Assembly: GCA_018654745.1 (NCBI GenBank)
Contig: JABILA010000076.1
Coordinates: 1 to 38,083, forward strand
Origin: Alphaproteobacteria bacterium
GTDB lineage: Bacteria; Pseudomonadota; Alphaproteobacteria; UBA2966
DNA length: 38,083 nucleotides
Direction of reading: 5' to 3'
Shown here: one piece after another, positions 1 to 7,842 of the stretch
How positions within the stretch are numbered: position 1 is the stretch's first letter
Layout of the letters: each line of letters starts with the position of its first letter
Notes under the pieces: model-generated
Database searches by the model: none
What the model saw: only the letters and a program-made list of their open reading frames with translations
What the model was told of the DNA's origin: nothing
Made by a program: the position numbers and the translations under genes

Positions 1-291
1 GGTACAGTTGCTCGGCTACTATACCGATGAATTTTGACGATTCCATTTGCCACTGAGACGGTCCCTTTACTATTCCTAACAGGACTGTCAAAATCTTCGA
101 AAAAGGACCCCGTACCGTTTTGATTAGATATACCAATCATATTGCGTGATCGATACCTAGTATTTTGCAGAATGACTTTTTGAGAACTTAGAGTTTTGAC
201 CAAAGAGTTGGACAAAGAAACCCTTTTGTTTTTGGGTCTCGCCAAAGGAGCTTGACCAGTGACGCAACAGAAACAGATTCTATAGCTGCTA
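1..291. other. Non-coding leader, no gene recognised
   Basis: No convincing coding frame is seen. The segment is A+T-rich. A good Shine-Dalgarno sequence AAAGGAG (244-250) lies before a GTG at 259, but that frame stops after eight codons at TAG 283. A TTG at 252 opens a longer frame that is discussed with the next gene. Confidence 0.5.
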
Positions 292-783
292 TTGACGATC
301 AAGCGACTGAAAAAAACCGCATCAGAATCTCAATCAGATTCTGGTATTGTGAATGAAAAACAAGATAACAAGGATATTGGGAACATGGGAAATTATGATT
401 CGGACGCCAAAACTAATCTGTACGAACTTGAGGGTCCTGAAGAAATCTTTGTAGATAAACTTTCAGACTTAGAAATATTCGTTTTAGGACAAGATAAGTC
501 TATCGAGTTTGGAACATACACAAATAAGTTTCAATGTATCGAAATGACCTCTGAGTCTGAAGACGATGGAATAGAAAAAATCACGCGTATCATCAGGTCC
601 GATTTCTACGAAGTATCTAACCCAGTTCATATCAAATCAGTTCTATTCTTGGATGAAGAGGGTGAGGAAGCTGATAAGCAAGCTTTTTGGTTTGATGCAG
701 ACGGAAATGACTTGCCATCTGAACACCAAGATTGGACTGAAATTCTAGAGAACATGGACATTTTCTTGGATGAGATGGATTAG
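292..783 (+). CDS. Small strongly acidic protein, unknown
   Basis: I do not recognise this family. The frame gives 163 residues from TTG 292. A more conventional start is ATG 385, with AAGGAT upstream, giving 132 residues with about 36 Asp/Glu against 9 Lys/Arg by my count, so it is very acidic, and it ends in a long acidic tail. No signal peptide or membrane segment is seen, so it should be cytoplasmic. It is the first of three small acidic genes on the plus strand before a lipoprotein and a caspase-like gene. The N-terminus is uncertain: an overlapping frame from TTG 252 has a similar Ser/Thr/Asp/Glu-rich composition and would join this frame if the A7 run at 310-316 had one A fewer. Confidence 0.6.
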   Translation: MTIKRLKKTASESQSDSGIVNEKQDNKDIGNMGNYDSDAKTNLYELEGPEEIFVDKLSDLEIFVLGQDKSIEFGTYTNKFQCIEMTSESEDDGIEKITRIIRSDFYEVSNPVHIKSVLFLDEEGEEADKQAFWFDADGNDLPSEHQDWTEILENMDIFLDEMD

Positions 784-851
784 GGGCGATATTGGGACCT
801 TGCTGAGACAAATCTCTGCTTTTTGGAATACGAAATAAAGGAATAGGTACT

Positions 852-1124
852 ATGGCTGAGTTCGACTTCGGCATTGATTGCCCAGACGAAGAAGTTGCAG
901 AGAAGCTACGTGCTGAAATAGAAGGTCAGCAAATTTTCCAAGACGGATTGGATGTAGATGACGAGCGAGTTTCTGTGACTTCTCAGCAAGGAATGTTGAA
1001 GATAATCGAGGAATTTGCAAAGAAAGAGTCCGCGAGTATTGATGTCGAAGTGTGGCCAAACGGCACAGAATATGACGAAGCGGAAGAAAGTGGTGACTTG
1101 GAAACTCATTCCTTCGGCGATTAG
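852..1124 (+). CDS. Small acidic protein, unknown
   Basis: A 90-residue protein beginning at ATG 852, with an A/G-rich ribosome site (AAAGGAAT) shortly upstream. By my count it has about 27 Asp/Glu and 6 Lys/Arg. The pattern suggests a short beta strand (FDFGID), a helix (residues about 12-27) and a second strand-helix unit, that is, a small alpha/beta domain, but I cannot assign a family. It sits 68 bases after the first acidic gene and 44 bases before the third, so the three are probably one transcript. No secretion signal is seen. Function unknown; acidic composition could mean a DNA-mimic or a binding partner, but nothing here proves it. Confidence 0.6.
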   Translation: MAEFDFGIDCPDEEVAEKLRAEIEGQQIFQDGLDVDDERVSVTSQQGMLKIIEEFAKKESASIDVEVWPNGTEYDEAEESGDLETHSFGD

Positions 1125-1168
1125 GCCAGCGCAGTCATTCGACCAATATATGGAAAGGACAGTTTTTC

Positions 1169-1741
1169 ATGAAGTACAATTTCACATTTATTGTAGATCA
1201 AGACCTTGAACTAAATGCTGATCAAGCTTCAAAATTTCTGGGATTTTTTGGATGTAAGAGTGGTGAAGAAATAGACGATTTGCTTCCTACCAGTATGCGT
1301 CCAGACCCAGAGGCAGCTAAAGAATTTGGAGACGACCCAGAATATGAAAAAATGGATGCTATGTTGCTTCCGCACCTTTGGTTGGAAGTATTTGCTGACA
1401 ATTTTTCGAATCCAGAATTGATTTTCAAAACCACTCCAAAAATCTTCCTTGAAGACCTAACTAAGAAGGATATTCCAGACATACTTGATGTCCGAGTGGA
1501 GCAACTAACATGTGACGCCGGTGACGAAGGATTGTCGATTTGCCTCAATATTTTGGCCACCGTTCGTCTGGATATCGTCGACGGCGTTAAGATGGAGGAC
1601 GGTGAAGACCCGAACAAGGAAATAGATGCACAAATTTACGAATGTAAAAACATGTGTAACTTTGGCTTCAGAGAAATCGACATTGAGAATGACGAAGCAT
1701 TGAGTCATGACTGGGAAGCTATCCCATCAGTGAGCAATTGA
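1169..1741 (+). CDS. Acidic protein, unknown, 190 aa
   Basis: It starts at ATG 1169, preceded by GGAAAGGAC, a good ribosome site. The protein is soluble and acidic (about 44 Asp/Glu to 16 Lys/Arg by my count) and has several cysteines, including a CKNMC pair near residues 168-172. The first residues (MKYNFTFIVD) look like an edge beta strand. I see no catalytic motif and do not recognise the family. It is the last of the three acidic genes. The next gene's probable start is about 110 bases downstream, leaving room for a separate promoter, so membership of the same operon as the lipoprotein and caspase-like gene is likely but not certain. Confidence 0.65.
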   Translation: MKYNFTFIVDQDLELNADQASKFLGFFGCKSGEEIDDLLPTSMRPDPEAAKEFGDDPEYEKMDAMLLPHLWLEVFADNFSNPELIFKTTPKIFLEDLTKKDIPDILDVRVEQLTCDAGDEGLSICLNILATVRLDIVDGVKMEDGEDPNKEIDAQIYECKNMCNFGFREIDIENDEALSHDWEAIPSVSN

Positions 1742-1851
1742 ACATTGGCAGGGCAATCGAGAGGCCGTGAAGTTTTGATGTTGTGATTTGCTGTAGCCCC
1801 CAGAGAATGACCTCAATTTGCTTTGAATTGGGCAACGGCGACAAGCTGAAA

Positions 1852-2295
1852 ATGAACATTCAAACAGTGTTCCATGCAAGCCCTAAAATGCTTCAGGCCG
1901 TTGCTTTACTATTGTCGATTTCCGCATGCTCTGAGTTCATGTATCGACCAACGATAGATGATTTCCACAAATCCTACATTTTCCAAATTATGGAACACAG
2001 GAAGGAAGCTCGCCGACAGTTTGAGAGTGGAAGCATTTCCCAGAACAAGATCGACAAACCCATATGGGCATTTCAAAAGGTTGCTGAAGACTCATCACGA
2101 GGTGAAACCGTATCATGGTTTATAGATACATTTTCCCATGGGTCCTATTCTCCGTGGGGAACTGTACAGCGAGAGGATGGGACTTATTGCCGGAGTATTT
2201 CCGAAACAGTAAGTGTAAATCGCAACCTCACCACCCGCCAAGTCGTAGCCTGTCGCACCGGCAAGGCTCCGTGGCGGTGGGAGCCATTAAACTGA
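1852..2295 (+). CDS. Surface-antigen-like lipoprotein
   Basis: The frame is open from GTG 1783, but ATG 1852 (or 1888) gives a sensible lipoprotein: a short basic/polar start, a hydrophobic stretch and a lipobox ISAC with the lipidated Cys about 26 residues from Met1852. The C-terminal region carries spaced motifs YCRS...TV......VACR....W, resembling the C-terminal domain of the 17-kDa/RT0821-type surface antigens of alphaproteobacteria. It should be anchored to a membrane facing the periplasm. Its stop codon overlaps the start of the caspase-like gene (TGATG), so the two are translationally coupled and likely work together or are co-secreted. Molecular role unknown. Start choice is inference. 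Confidence 0.7.
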   Translation: MNIQTVFHASPKMLQAVALLLSISACSEFMYRPTIDDFHKSYIFQIMEHRKEARRQFESGSISQNKIDKPIWAFQKVAEDSSRGETVSWFIDTFSHGSYSPWGTVQREDGTYCRSISETVSVNRNLTTRQVVACRTGKAPWRWEPLN

Positions 2296-3803
2296 TGATA
2301 CCGAGTCGGATGAGGGCTATCAATTGCTCGCTACTTTTTTTACTTATTTCAGCATTCGCTTCGCCCGCATTCTCTCAATCCTTTTTCGACCCATGTGATG
2401 GAAAAAGAGCACGTTCCGCCGAACCAGAGGCCCGAAGCCTTCTTGCTGATAAAACGGACTTAAGGGATAAAAAGGCTGCTCGGGAACTCTTTCGCAGATA
2501 CTGGATGGCTAAAAGCTACAGACCCTACAACATCGACAAGTGTTTTGAATTGGCATGGGCAAACGCCGCAAAACATCACAATTTTGAACAGGACAACAAG
2601 ATTGACTTGAATAGTCTGGGAAAGCCAGTCGATGTAAGTCGATCCCTCCCATGGAAGACTGGTTCCGCACAGGCAACCGACAAGATCAATCAGAATTCTT
2701 CAACATCCAAGCTCCAAACCAGACAGATTGTTCGAGACAAACTCGCACCGAAGTTTAGGCTACCGCACAGTCTGGTTGCGAACGGGAGCAGCCTACAGAT
2801 CAACGGCCATGTATCCGACGACAGTCGACTGGCAAGACTCACTGCCAATGGAAAGGAATTCGAAGTTGATACCGGCGGCAACTTCCAAGTTTCGGTTTAT
2901 GTCCCTGTTTCCGGAACGGAAGTATTGTTTAGGGCAACCGACGAATGGAACAACAGTGCCCTGCATCAGGTAGTCATCAAAAGGGAGAAAATCGAACCCG
3001 ATACCAGAACGTCATTTCCTGCGCTTGATCCACGAAATGTTGAGGTTCCACTGAAGCCAAATGCGGTCGCTCTCATTATTGGGATAGAGAACTATAAAAA
3101 TTTCCCTGACGCCCAGTTTGCTAACAGGGACGCTCAAGTATTTTACGATTACGCAAATCGCGCACTTGGGGTTCCAAAGAAACGAATAATGCTACTTGTC
3201 GATAAAAATGCCACTGAAACCAATATCAAGAAAGCATTGAAGCACTGGCTACCGTCCATCGTTAAGGCGAACAAAAGTGAAGTGTTTGTATTTTTTGCTG
3301 GGCACGGGCTGGCATCATCAAATGACAGCGGAGTGTATTTATTGCCAGTGGATGGTGACCCCGACCTGTTGTCAGACAGTGCCGTCTCGAAAAATGAACT
3401 ATTGAAACTAGTCTCCCAGACTTCGCCAAAACGGGCAACCATATTTCTGGATACCTGCTACAGCGGATTGTCACGCACATCAGAAGCCCTGATAGCAAGT
3501 GCCAGAGGAATAATGGTCGTTCATCGAGAGATTGATACCAACCTGACTGATATTACCGTGTTGTCAGCTTCGTCTGGGTCAGAACTTTCTTATTCCTTGC
3601 CTGAAGCGAAGCACGGACTATTCAGCTATTACCTGATGAAAGGGCTTGAGGGCGAGGCTGATAAGAATGGTGACAATCAAATCACTTCTAGCGAGCTTCT
3701 ACGTTTCGTCAAAACAAATGTTGAAAAGCAGGCTGCAGCAAGCGGAAGGAAACAAACCCCAAATATTGAGGGCGTTAGTGAAATCGTATTGTCGTCTTGG
3801 TAG
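2295..3803 (+). CDS. Exported caspase-fold protease with Ig-like and EF-hand modules
   Basis: The frame is open further upstream, but ATG 2295 overlaps the lipoprotein stop and gives a signal peptide (residues about 6-27, ending SPAFSQ); ATG 2310 is also possible. From 2295 it is 502 residues. Residues about 163-228 look like a bacterial Ig-like/glucodextranase-type beta domain (NGSSLQINGHVSD...RATDEWNN). Residues about 255-400 form a peptidase C14 (caspase p20) domain: ALIIGIENY start, catalytic His337 in FFAGHGL and Cys388 in LDTCYSG. A canonical EF-hand loop DKNGDNQITSSE lies at 456-467, suggesting Ca2+ binding, as in other caspase-family proteins. It should act in the periplasm or outside the cell. 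Substrate unknown. The gene lies in the mobile element, so defence, killing or signalling roles are open. Confidence 0.85.
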   Translation: MIPSRMRAINCSLLFLLISAFASPAFSQSFFDPCDGKRARSAEPEARSLLADKTDLRDKKAARELFRRYWMAKSYRPYNIDKCFELAWANAAKHHNFEQDNKIDLNSLGKPVDVSRSLPWKTGSAQATDKINQNSSTSKLQTRQIVRDKLAPKFRLPHSLVANGSSLQINGHVSDDSRLARLTANGKEFEVDTGGNFQVSVYVPVSGTEVLFRATDEWNNSALHQVVIKREKIEPDTRTSFPALDPRNVEVPLKPNAVALIIGIENYKNFPDAQFANRDAQVFYDYANRALGVPKKRIMLLVDKNATETNIKKALKHWLPSIVKANKSEVFVFFAGHGLASSNDSGVYLLPVDGDPDLLSDSAVSKNELLKLVSQTSPKRATIFLDTCYSGLSRTSEALIASARGIMVVHREIDTNLTDITVLSASSGSELSYSLPEAKHGLFSYYLMKGLEGEADKNGDNQITSSELLRFVKTNVEKQAAASGRKQTPNIEGVSEIVLSSW

Positions 3804-3825
3804 TAGCCTGAATTGAAGTAGTTTC

Positions 3826-3876
3826 GACCTGATCTGACAAACGCCGCGTCAAAATCGCTAGCTGTCAGATAGGGTC
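3826..3876. repeat. Imperfect inverted repeat after caspase-like gene
   Basis: GACCTGATCTGACA (3826-3839) pairs with TGTCAGATAGGGTC (3863-3876) with two mismatches around a 23-base loop, and weaker complementarity extends outwards to about 3815 and 3888. It may act as a 3'-end structure of the caspase-like transcript, but no T-run follows, so it is not a standard intrinsic terminator. A separate hairpin GGCCTT-gtcg-AAGGCC lies at 3926-3941. Confidence 0.5.
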
Positions 3877-3948
3877 TGAATTACTACACCTGAATTGGCA
3901 TCGCCGGAGAAACTTTTTTTTACTAGGCCTTGTCGAAGGCCAACTGCT

Positions 3949-4128
3949 TCATGCTACCGGATCAGGTTGGCTTGCCTTTCGCAGAGCATCACTCTTTTTC
4001 TTTAGCTGTAGTTTCGATTTTTTTATCGATTCGCGTTTCTTCATTAAATCCAAATTCTTCAATCTATCATCTGATCTCTTTGCGGCCATATCAACAGGCT
4101 CACTACCGACAAGTTCACAGATTTTCAT
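3949..4128 (-). CDS. Small basic protein coupled to the upstream gene
   Basis: A 59-residue frame starts at ATG 4128 on the minus strand and overlaps the stop codon of the preceding gene as ATGA, a hallmark of translational coupling. The middle is very rich in Lys/Arg (16 of 59 residues; run from about residue 30 to 51) and is predicted by eye to be a single charged helix. It ends just before a hairpin at 3926-3941. I do not recognise it. A small basic partner to a larger acidic/neutral protein could bind nucleic acid or form a toxin-antitoxin-like pair, but that is only a guess. The support is the overlap and the clean reading frame. Confidence 0.5.
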   Translation of the reverse strand: MKICELVGSEPVDMAAKRSDDRLKNLDLMKKRESIKKSKLQLKKKSDALRKASQPDPVA

Positions 4129-4484
4129 GATGTGAACCTATTCATATCCAGACGCAGAAGGCAGTTCGACGCCTCTTGAACTGCATCATTGTCTTCAGCA
4201 ATCTCATTGCCCAATAATTCCACGGTTATGCTTTCCAAACCATCCGCTGATGACAATAGTTGATCTGTATCTTTGATGACCTTCCCATTGATGATGATTG
4301 CATATGCAGGTGAAGACAGAACCAGATTCTCAATTAGAGGTTCTATACGATCTGTCTTGATTTCGTAGTCATCGTTGATACTGAATCTCGATCTTTGATC
4401 AGCACATTCTTTTCGGTCAATTTCCGATTCACGTTGCCTTGATTCCAACCTGATGATTAATTCTTCTGCCGTGTTTAATGCCAT
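4125..4484 (-). CDS. Unknown protein with coiled N-terminus
   Basis: Translation probably starts at the second in-frame Met (ATG 4484), because GGAAGGAC lies nine bases before it; the upstream ATG at 4502 has that same ribosome site inside its coding region. The result is 119 residues. Residues about 3-35 are a charged helix rich in Glu/Arg; residues about 45-90 alternate hydrophobic and polar (NLVLSSPAYAIIINGKVI, ESITVELLG), suggesting a beta-rich domain. No signal peptide is seen. It overlaps the next small minus-strand frame by ATGA. I do not recognise the family. It lies downstream of the putative origin and of the primase-helicase gene, about 600 bases away, with its own likely promoter in between. 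Confidence 0.65.
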   Translation of the reverse strand: MALNTAEELIIRLESRQRESEIDRKECADQRSRFSINDDYEIKTDRIEPLIENLVLSSPAYAIIINGKVIKDTDQLLSSADGLESITVELLGNEIAEDNDAVQEASNCLLRLDMNRFTS

Positions 4485-5088
4485 TGTCTGTTGTCCTTCC
4501 AATCATACTATTCGCCAAGGACATCCGACTGGGTGCTTAGTGCCCTATTCAGGTTTGAGCACCCTGAGTTCGGTTTCCTTGTGCAGGTATTTATGTGAAT
4601 CAGGCAGGTCTTCTGACCACATTTAGCGGACAAATCAATCTTTCTTGTAGTGGTTTAAGACTACGTATTTCCATTCGCGGAAGTGATGGTGATTTTGTTG
4701 ACCTCGCAATCAGGGACAAAGCACCTGAATCACCAATCCGCAATATTATGGGGCAGCATATGGCCTGAAAGACAAACAACGCCATATCTCATAACATTGC
4801 CCAACACATACTTTGGGACATGAGAGACATTATTCTCACCGAATGCAGATCATTTTGTCCTACCTGACTGGAAGCAGGTGTAAACCCACTGAGAGGTCGG
4901 CTCGTCTCGGCGTTGCTGGTTAACTACGTATAAAATTGAACTTGGTTTATTGGGTCGATTTATTGGGAAATATGCGTGATTTAATCCTCTTATAGTAAGA
5001 GAATAAAGTCACGTTTTTCACTTAGAAACTTCCATATTTATTGCAAATATCTTCCCTCATATCTCAACGTAGTTAACCTCCCCGCTAT
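4485..5088. other. Gene-poor stretch containing repeat structures
   Basis: About 600 bases without a convincing gene. A plus-strand frame from GTG 4595 to TGA 4768 could encode 57 residues but has no good ribosome site and no recognisable motif. The right half (4918-5078) is A+T-rich and bounded by a perfect inverted repeat; see the separate entry. The promoter for the minus-strand gene starting at 4484 should also lie in the left half. Confidence 0.5.
4918..5078. repeat. A+T-rich segment bounded by 12-bp inverted repeat, candidate origin
   Basis: GGTTAACTACGT at 4918-4929 is repeated in perfect inverted form (ACGTAGTTAACC) at 5067-5078. The 137 bases between them are A+T-rich and contain the direct repeat TTTATTGGG at 4946-4954 and 4959-4967 (13-base period) and a hairpin CTCTTA-tag-TAAGAG at 4987-5001. 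It lies immediately beyond the 3' end of the primase-helicase gene. Direct repeats beside an A+T-rich block next to a replication gene are the usual look of a small replicon origin; the functional call is inference. Confidence 0.4.
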
Positions 5089-7815
5089 TCAACTACTTTT
5101 TCCGTTCAATCGTTTCTTTTTGTCCCTGTTTCTTTGAGATGTTTCCTTTGTCGTTAACTTTCGTTCACCTAGCAAAGGTCTTCCCCTTGGCTTCTTTGTC
5201 ACCAATATTGGGGCCAATTGAGTCGGGTCCGCCGAATCCATAAACAGATTTTGCAGATACGATGCTAATGGCCGGTCAGTTACAATTACATTTTTCTCAG
5301 TTTCTGAAGCTGTATCTCGAAGAGATGTTCGGTTGATCGATTGGTAACAAGTTTCATATGCAATCGCCGTCCGTATTTCCTCTGCGTCCAATCCAAATTC
5401 CTTGAACAAATTGGCTTGTTGTTCATTGGGATTTAACGCTGACAGAAACACCACGTTGTCATAAGACTGAAACTTGTTCAAACCATGCGGATTGTTCGGT
5501 AATCGAACGATGTCTTGCAGATATTCCCCTTCGTGATCAGGGTCTGGTTCAATCACATCGTCAAAGAAATCATCTGGAATGTCCTTGTTCCCCTGCCAAA
5601 GAAGCTTCGGGAAACTTGAAACAGTTTGTTTTTTCATGAAATCCAGCTTGTCAACATCTGTGTTGCTATCGTCATCTCTAAATGATTTAGACCAGTTCTC
5701 TTCGAAGAAATAGTAGATGTTCAGCAGATGACCATTTGGATGTGATTTCATTCGTTGGTCGCATGCACTTTGTATTTCATGCTGTACATTGAACCTCACG
5801 CCATAGAAATCGAATATCTTCATCATCAGTGAGTCGCTGAAGTTCGCCGCCAATATCGTGACTGATTTAAAGTCCTCGAACACACGCGGTTTAATCACTT
5901 TGTAGGCAAACAACTTTTTGGAATCGCTGTTCGATACATCCTGAATGGAATGATAGTTCTTCTTCCGAATGTAGAGTTCAGCATGTTCTGAAAATATTGT
6001 ATTTGAAAGGTCTCTAAATGTTTCCATGGTGTCTTCTTGGTCCCGATTGGTCGCCAAATCCCGAAGACCTTCGAAAGCATTGTCTTCTTTGTTACTCGTC
6101 CTTCCGATCTTGGAGGTTGCCCGATAGAAGGACGGTAGATCACTATCTTTCACATCAAAGTATTCAAAGAAAAACCCGTGTGATCGCTTCAACGACCGAG
6201 TTAAGTCTTCGACGATATCCATGGTTTCATCCACGTAAACATTCCAGTGCGACTTCCTCTTCCTGAAAGCTTCTTTGATGTACACCGCATCTTCATCGTC
6301 AGATATGAGGCTGTTTGTTTGCATTGCCAAGAATGACTGGTGAGTAATAAAGAGTATCTCCGGTTTCTCTGGGTCGGCTTGCTTCAGGTGCTCAGAAATC
6401 GACTTCAACACCTGCCCCTTCCTGACCGTATTTTCATTGATCTCAGTTATCAGGTGACTAGCATAAGAAACACCTCGGTTGTGGACAGCATTCACATGAG
6501 ATTGCTTGTTCAAACTTTTGGAAATCTGGATCACTATTGCCTTGTGTCTAGTCGTTCGACATTCCTTGTCCAGATATTTCAAAAGATTGTACGTCTTGCC
6601 ACAACCACTCGGCCCCGAAACAACATTTGCGATCAAGCTGGACTTCAATTGATCAACAACAGCTAGGTCAAACAAACCGTTTTCAGGCTCAGTGGGCCTG
6701 TATGAAGACACGAAACCCGATTGCGCCTGTTGAGCAAAATATACCAGAGTCCCAAAAGTATGTTTTGACTGATCACAATCGTAGTCCAATGCCAGCTTTT
6801 CGTATTCTCCAGCATTATTTTCACCAACATATTCCTTTGCAAACGAGATCGCTTTTTGCTCATCACCAAGCTCATGCATTAATGCCCAAAACATGTCTCG
6901 CCACGACTGATAGTCTAGTGTTTCACCGCTACCTATGGCGGTCAGAGCTTCAACGACATGTTCTTGATGGACTGTGCTGTGACCCTGAATAATGGTTTTC
7001 GTAGGCTTTTGTTCTGACCCGCTGGTTTTGGATTTTGGAGAAGAACCCACGGTGCTGTTTGATGTTTCTTGACTATTTTCCAACGACACCTTTTCGCACA
7101 CTTGGTTCACCAGTGGATCAACCCTTATTGGGCTTCCACAGTGGTGATGGAATACATTTACAGCACCCAGAAAATCTGCGGGCATGACATAACATCGGCT
7201 TTCGTCTTTGCAATTCAGATCAGCATTTACATCAAAGTCATCAATCAGTATTTTCCACAAATTTCTCCATAAAGATTTGCCCGATACCGATTGTATTTCA
7301 GAAATACGAAGGGTTCGATCGAATGGAATAACGACTCTCAAACAAACAGAGTCAACGTTCCCCAGATCGTTGAGTATCAACTTGCCTCTATCCTTGTTCT
7401 CAAAGTCTTCGACGGGCCGGTTTCGTTTGTTCGACCCCGTGCTGTTGATTACGTATTCATACTGCTGCAATTTTTTCTCAATATCTGGAAGGATATCATC
7501 TGGTTTCTCGCAGCCGTATTTGTAGTCTATGTCAATGACAAAAAAGTCCCACGAAACAACGTTGGCATCACTTCGCGTGGTATTCTTCTTCAATCTTGCC
7601 GGTGATATTAATTGTGCTTTGCTTTTCGAGTCTAACTTGTCAGTTGATCTCCCTCTCAGGTGATCGACCAATTCCGTCCACTGCTCAACCTCGTACTCTG
7701 GTAGAGGGAGGTTCAATGCTTCGTAAATCGAATAACTCATCATTCGATCAAAGAATTGTGGTTCATCGCTAATCTCAATATTGTCGTCAAAATCTGTCTG
7801 CGTGTTCTGTTTCAT
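5089..7815 (-). CDS. Primase-polymerase/PriCT-2/helicase replication protein
   Basis: The frame opens at 7992, but ATG 7815 has a good ribosome site (AGGAC, six bases away) and avoids reading through a terminator, giving 908 residues. Residues about 85-235 look like an archaeo-eukaryotic primase (AEP/PrimPol) domain: FFVIDID (91-97) supplies the metal-binding acidic pair, then STGS (125-128), LRVVIPF and SRCYVMPADF. Residues about 285-366 match the PriCT-2 pattern (DYQSWRDMFWALMHELG). A helicase part follows with Walker A GPSGCGKT (401-408), Walker B VYVDE (526-530), a motif III-like VTILAANF (652-659) and a motif VI-like YQSINRTSLR (824-833). The C-terminus is basic with an AT-hook-like PRGRP (876-880). 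It should prime and unwind DNA at the element's origin. The exact helicase superfamily (probably SF2) is uncertain. Confidence 0.8.
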   Translation of the reverse strand: MKQNTQTDFDDNIEISDEPQFFDRMMSYSIYEALNLPLPEYEVEQWTELVDHLRGRSTDKLDSKSKAQLISPARLKKNTTRSDANVVSWDFFVIDIDYKYGCEKPDDILPDIEKKLQQYEYVINSTGSNKRNRPVEDFENKDRGKLILNDLGNVDSVCLRVVIPFDRTLRISEIQSVSGKSLWRNLWKILIDDFDVNADLNCKDESRCYVMPADFLGAVNVFHHHCGSPIRVDPLVNQVCEKVSLENSQETSNSTVGSSPKSKTSGSEQKPTKTIIQGHSTVHQEHVVEALTAIGSGETLDYQSWRDMFWALMHELGDEQKAISFAKEYVGENNAGEYEKLALDYDCDQSKHTFGTLVYFAQQAQSGFVSSYRPTEPENGLFDLAVVDQLKSSLIANVVSGPSGCGKTYNLLKYLDKECRTTRHKAIVIQISKSLNKQSHVNAVHNRGVSYASHLITEINENTVRKGQVLKSISEHLKQADPEKPEILFITHQSFLAMQTNSLISDDEDAVYIKEAFRKRKSHWNVYVDETMDIVEDLTRSLKRSHGFFFEYFDVKDSDLPSFYRATSKIGRTSNKEDNAFEGLRDLATNRDQEDTMETFRDLSNTIFSEHAELYIRKKNYHSIQDVSNSDSKKLFAYKVIKPRVFEDFKSVTILAANFSDSLMMKIFDFYGVRFNVQHEIQSACDQRMKSHPNGHLLNIYYFFEENWSKSFRDDDSNTDVDKLDFMKKQTVSSFPKLLWQGNKDIPDDFFDDVIEPDPDHEGEYLQDIVRLPNNPHGLNKFQSYDNVVFLSALNPNEQQANLFKEFGLDAEEIRTAIAYETCYQSINRTSLRDTASETEKNVIVTDRPLASYLQNLFMDSADPTQLAPILVTKKPRGRPLLGERKLTTKETSQRNRDKKKRLNGKSS

Positions 7816-7842
7816 TGTCTGTCCTATTAAAGTTTCTATCCT

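Noticed and set aside
2115..2294. Upstream extension of the caspase-like gene
   Set aside because: It overlaps the lipoprotein in another frame; ATG 2295 gives a signal peptide and the TGATG coupling.
3926..3941. GGCCTT-gtcg-AAGGCC as an intrinsic terminator
   Set aside because: The A/T run is on the wrong side of the stem for either strand's transcript end.
4595..4768. 57-residue plus-strand frame from GTG
   Set aside because: No ribosome site, no neighbours in the same direction and no motif; kept only as a remark in the intergenic entry.
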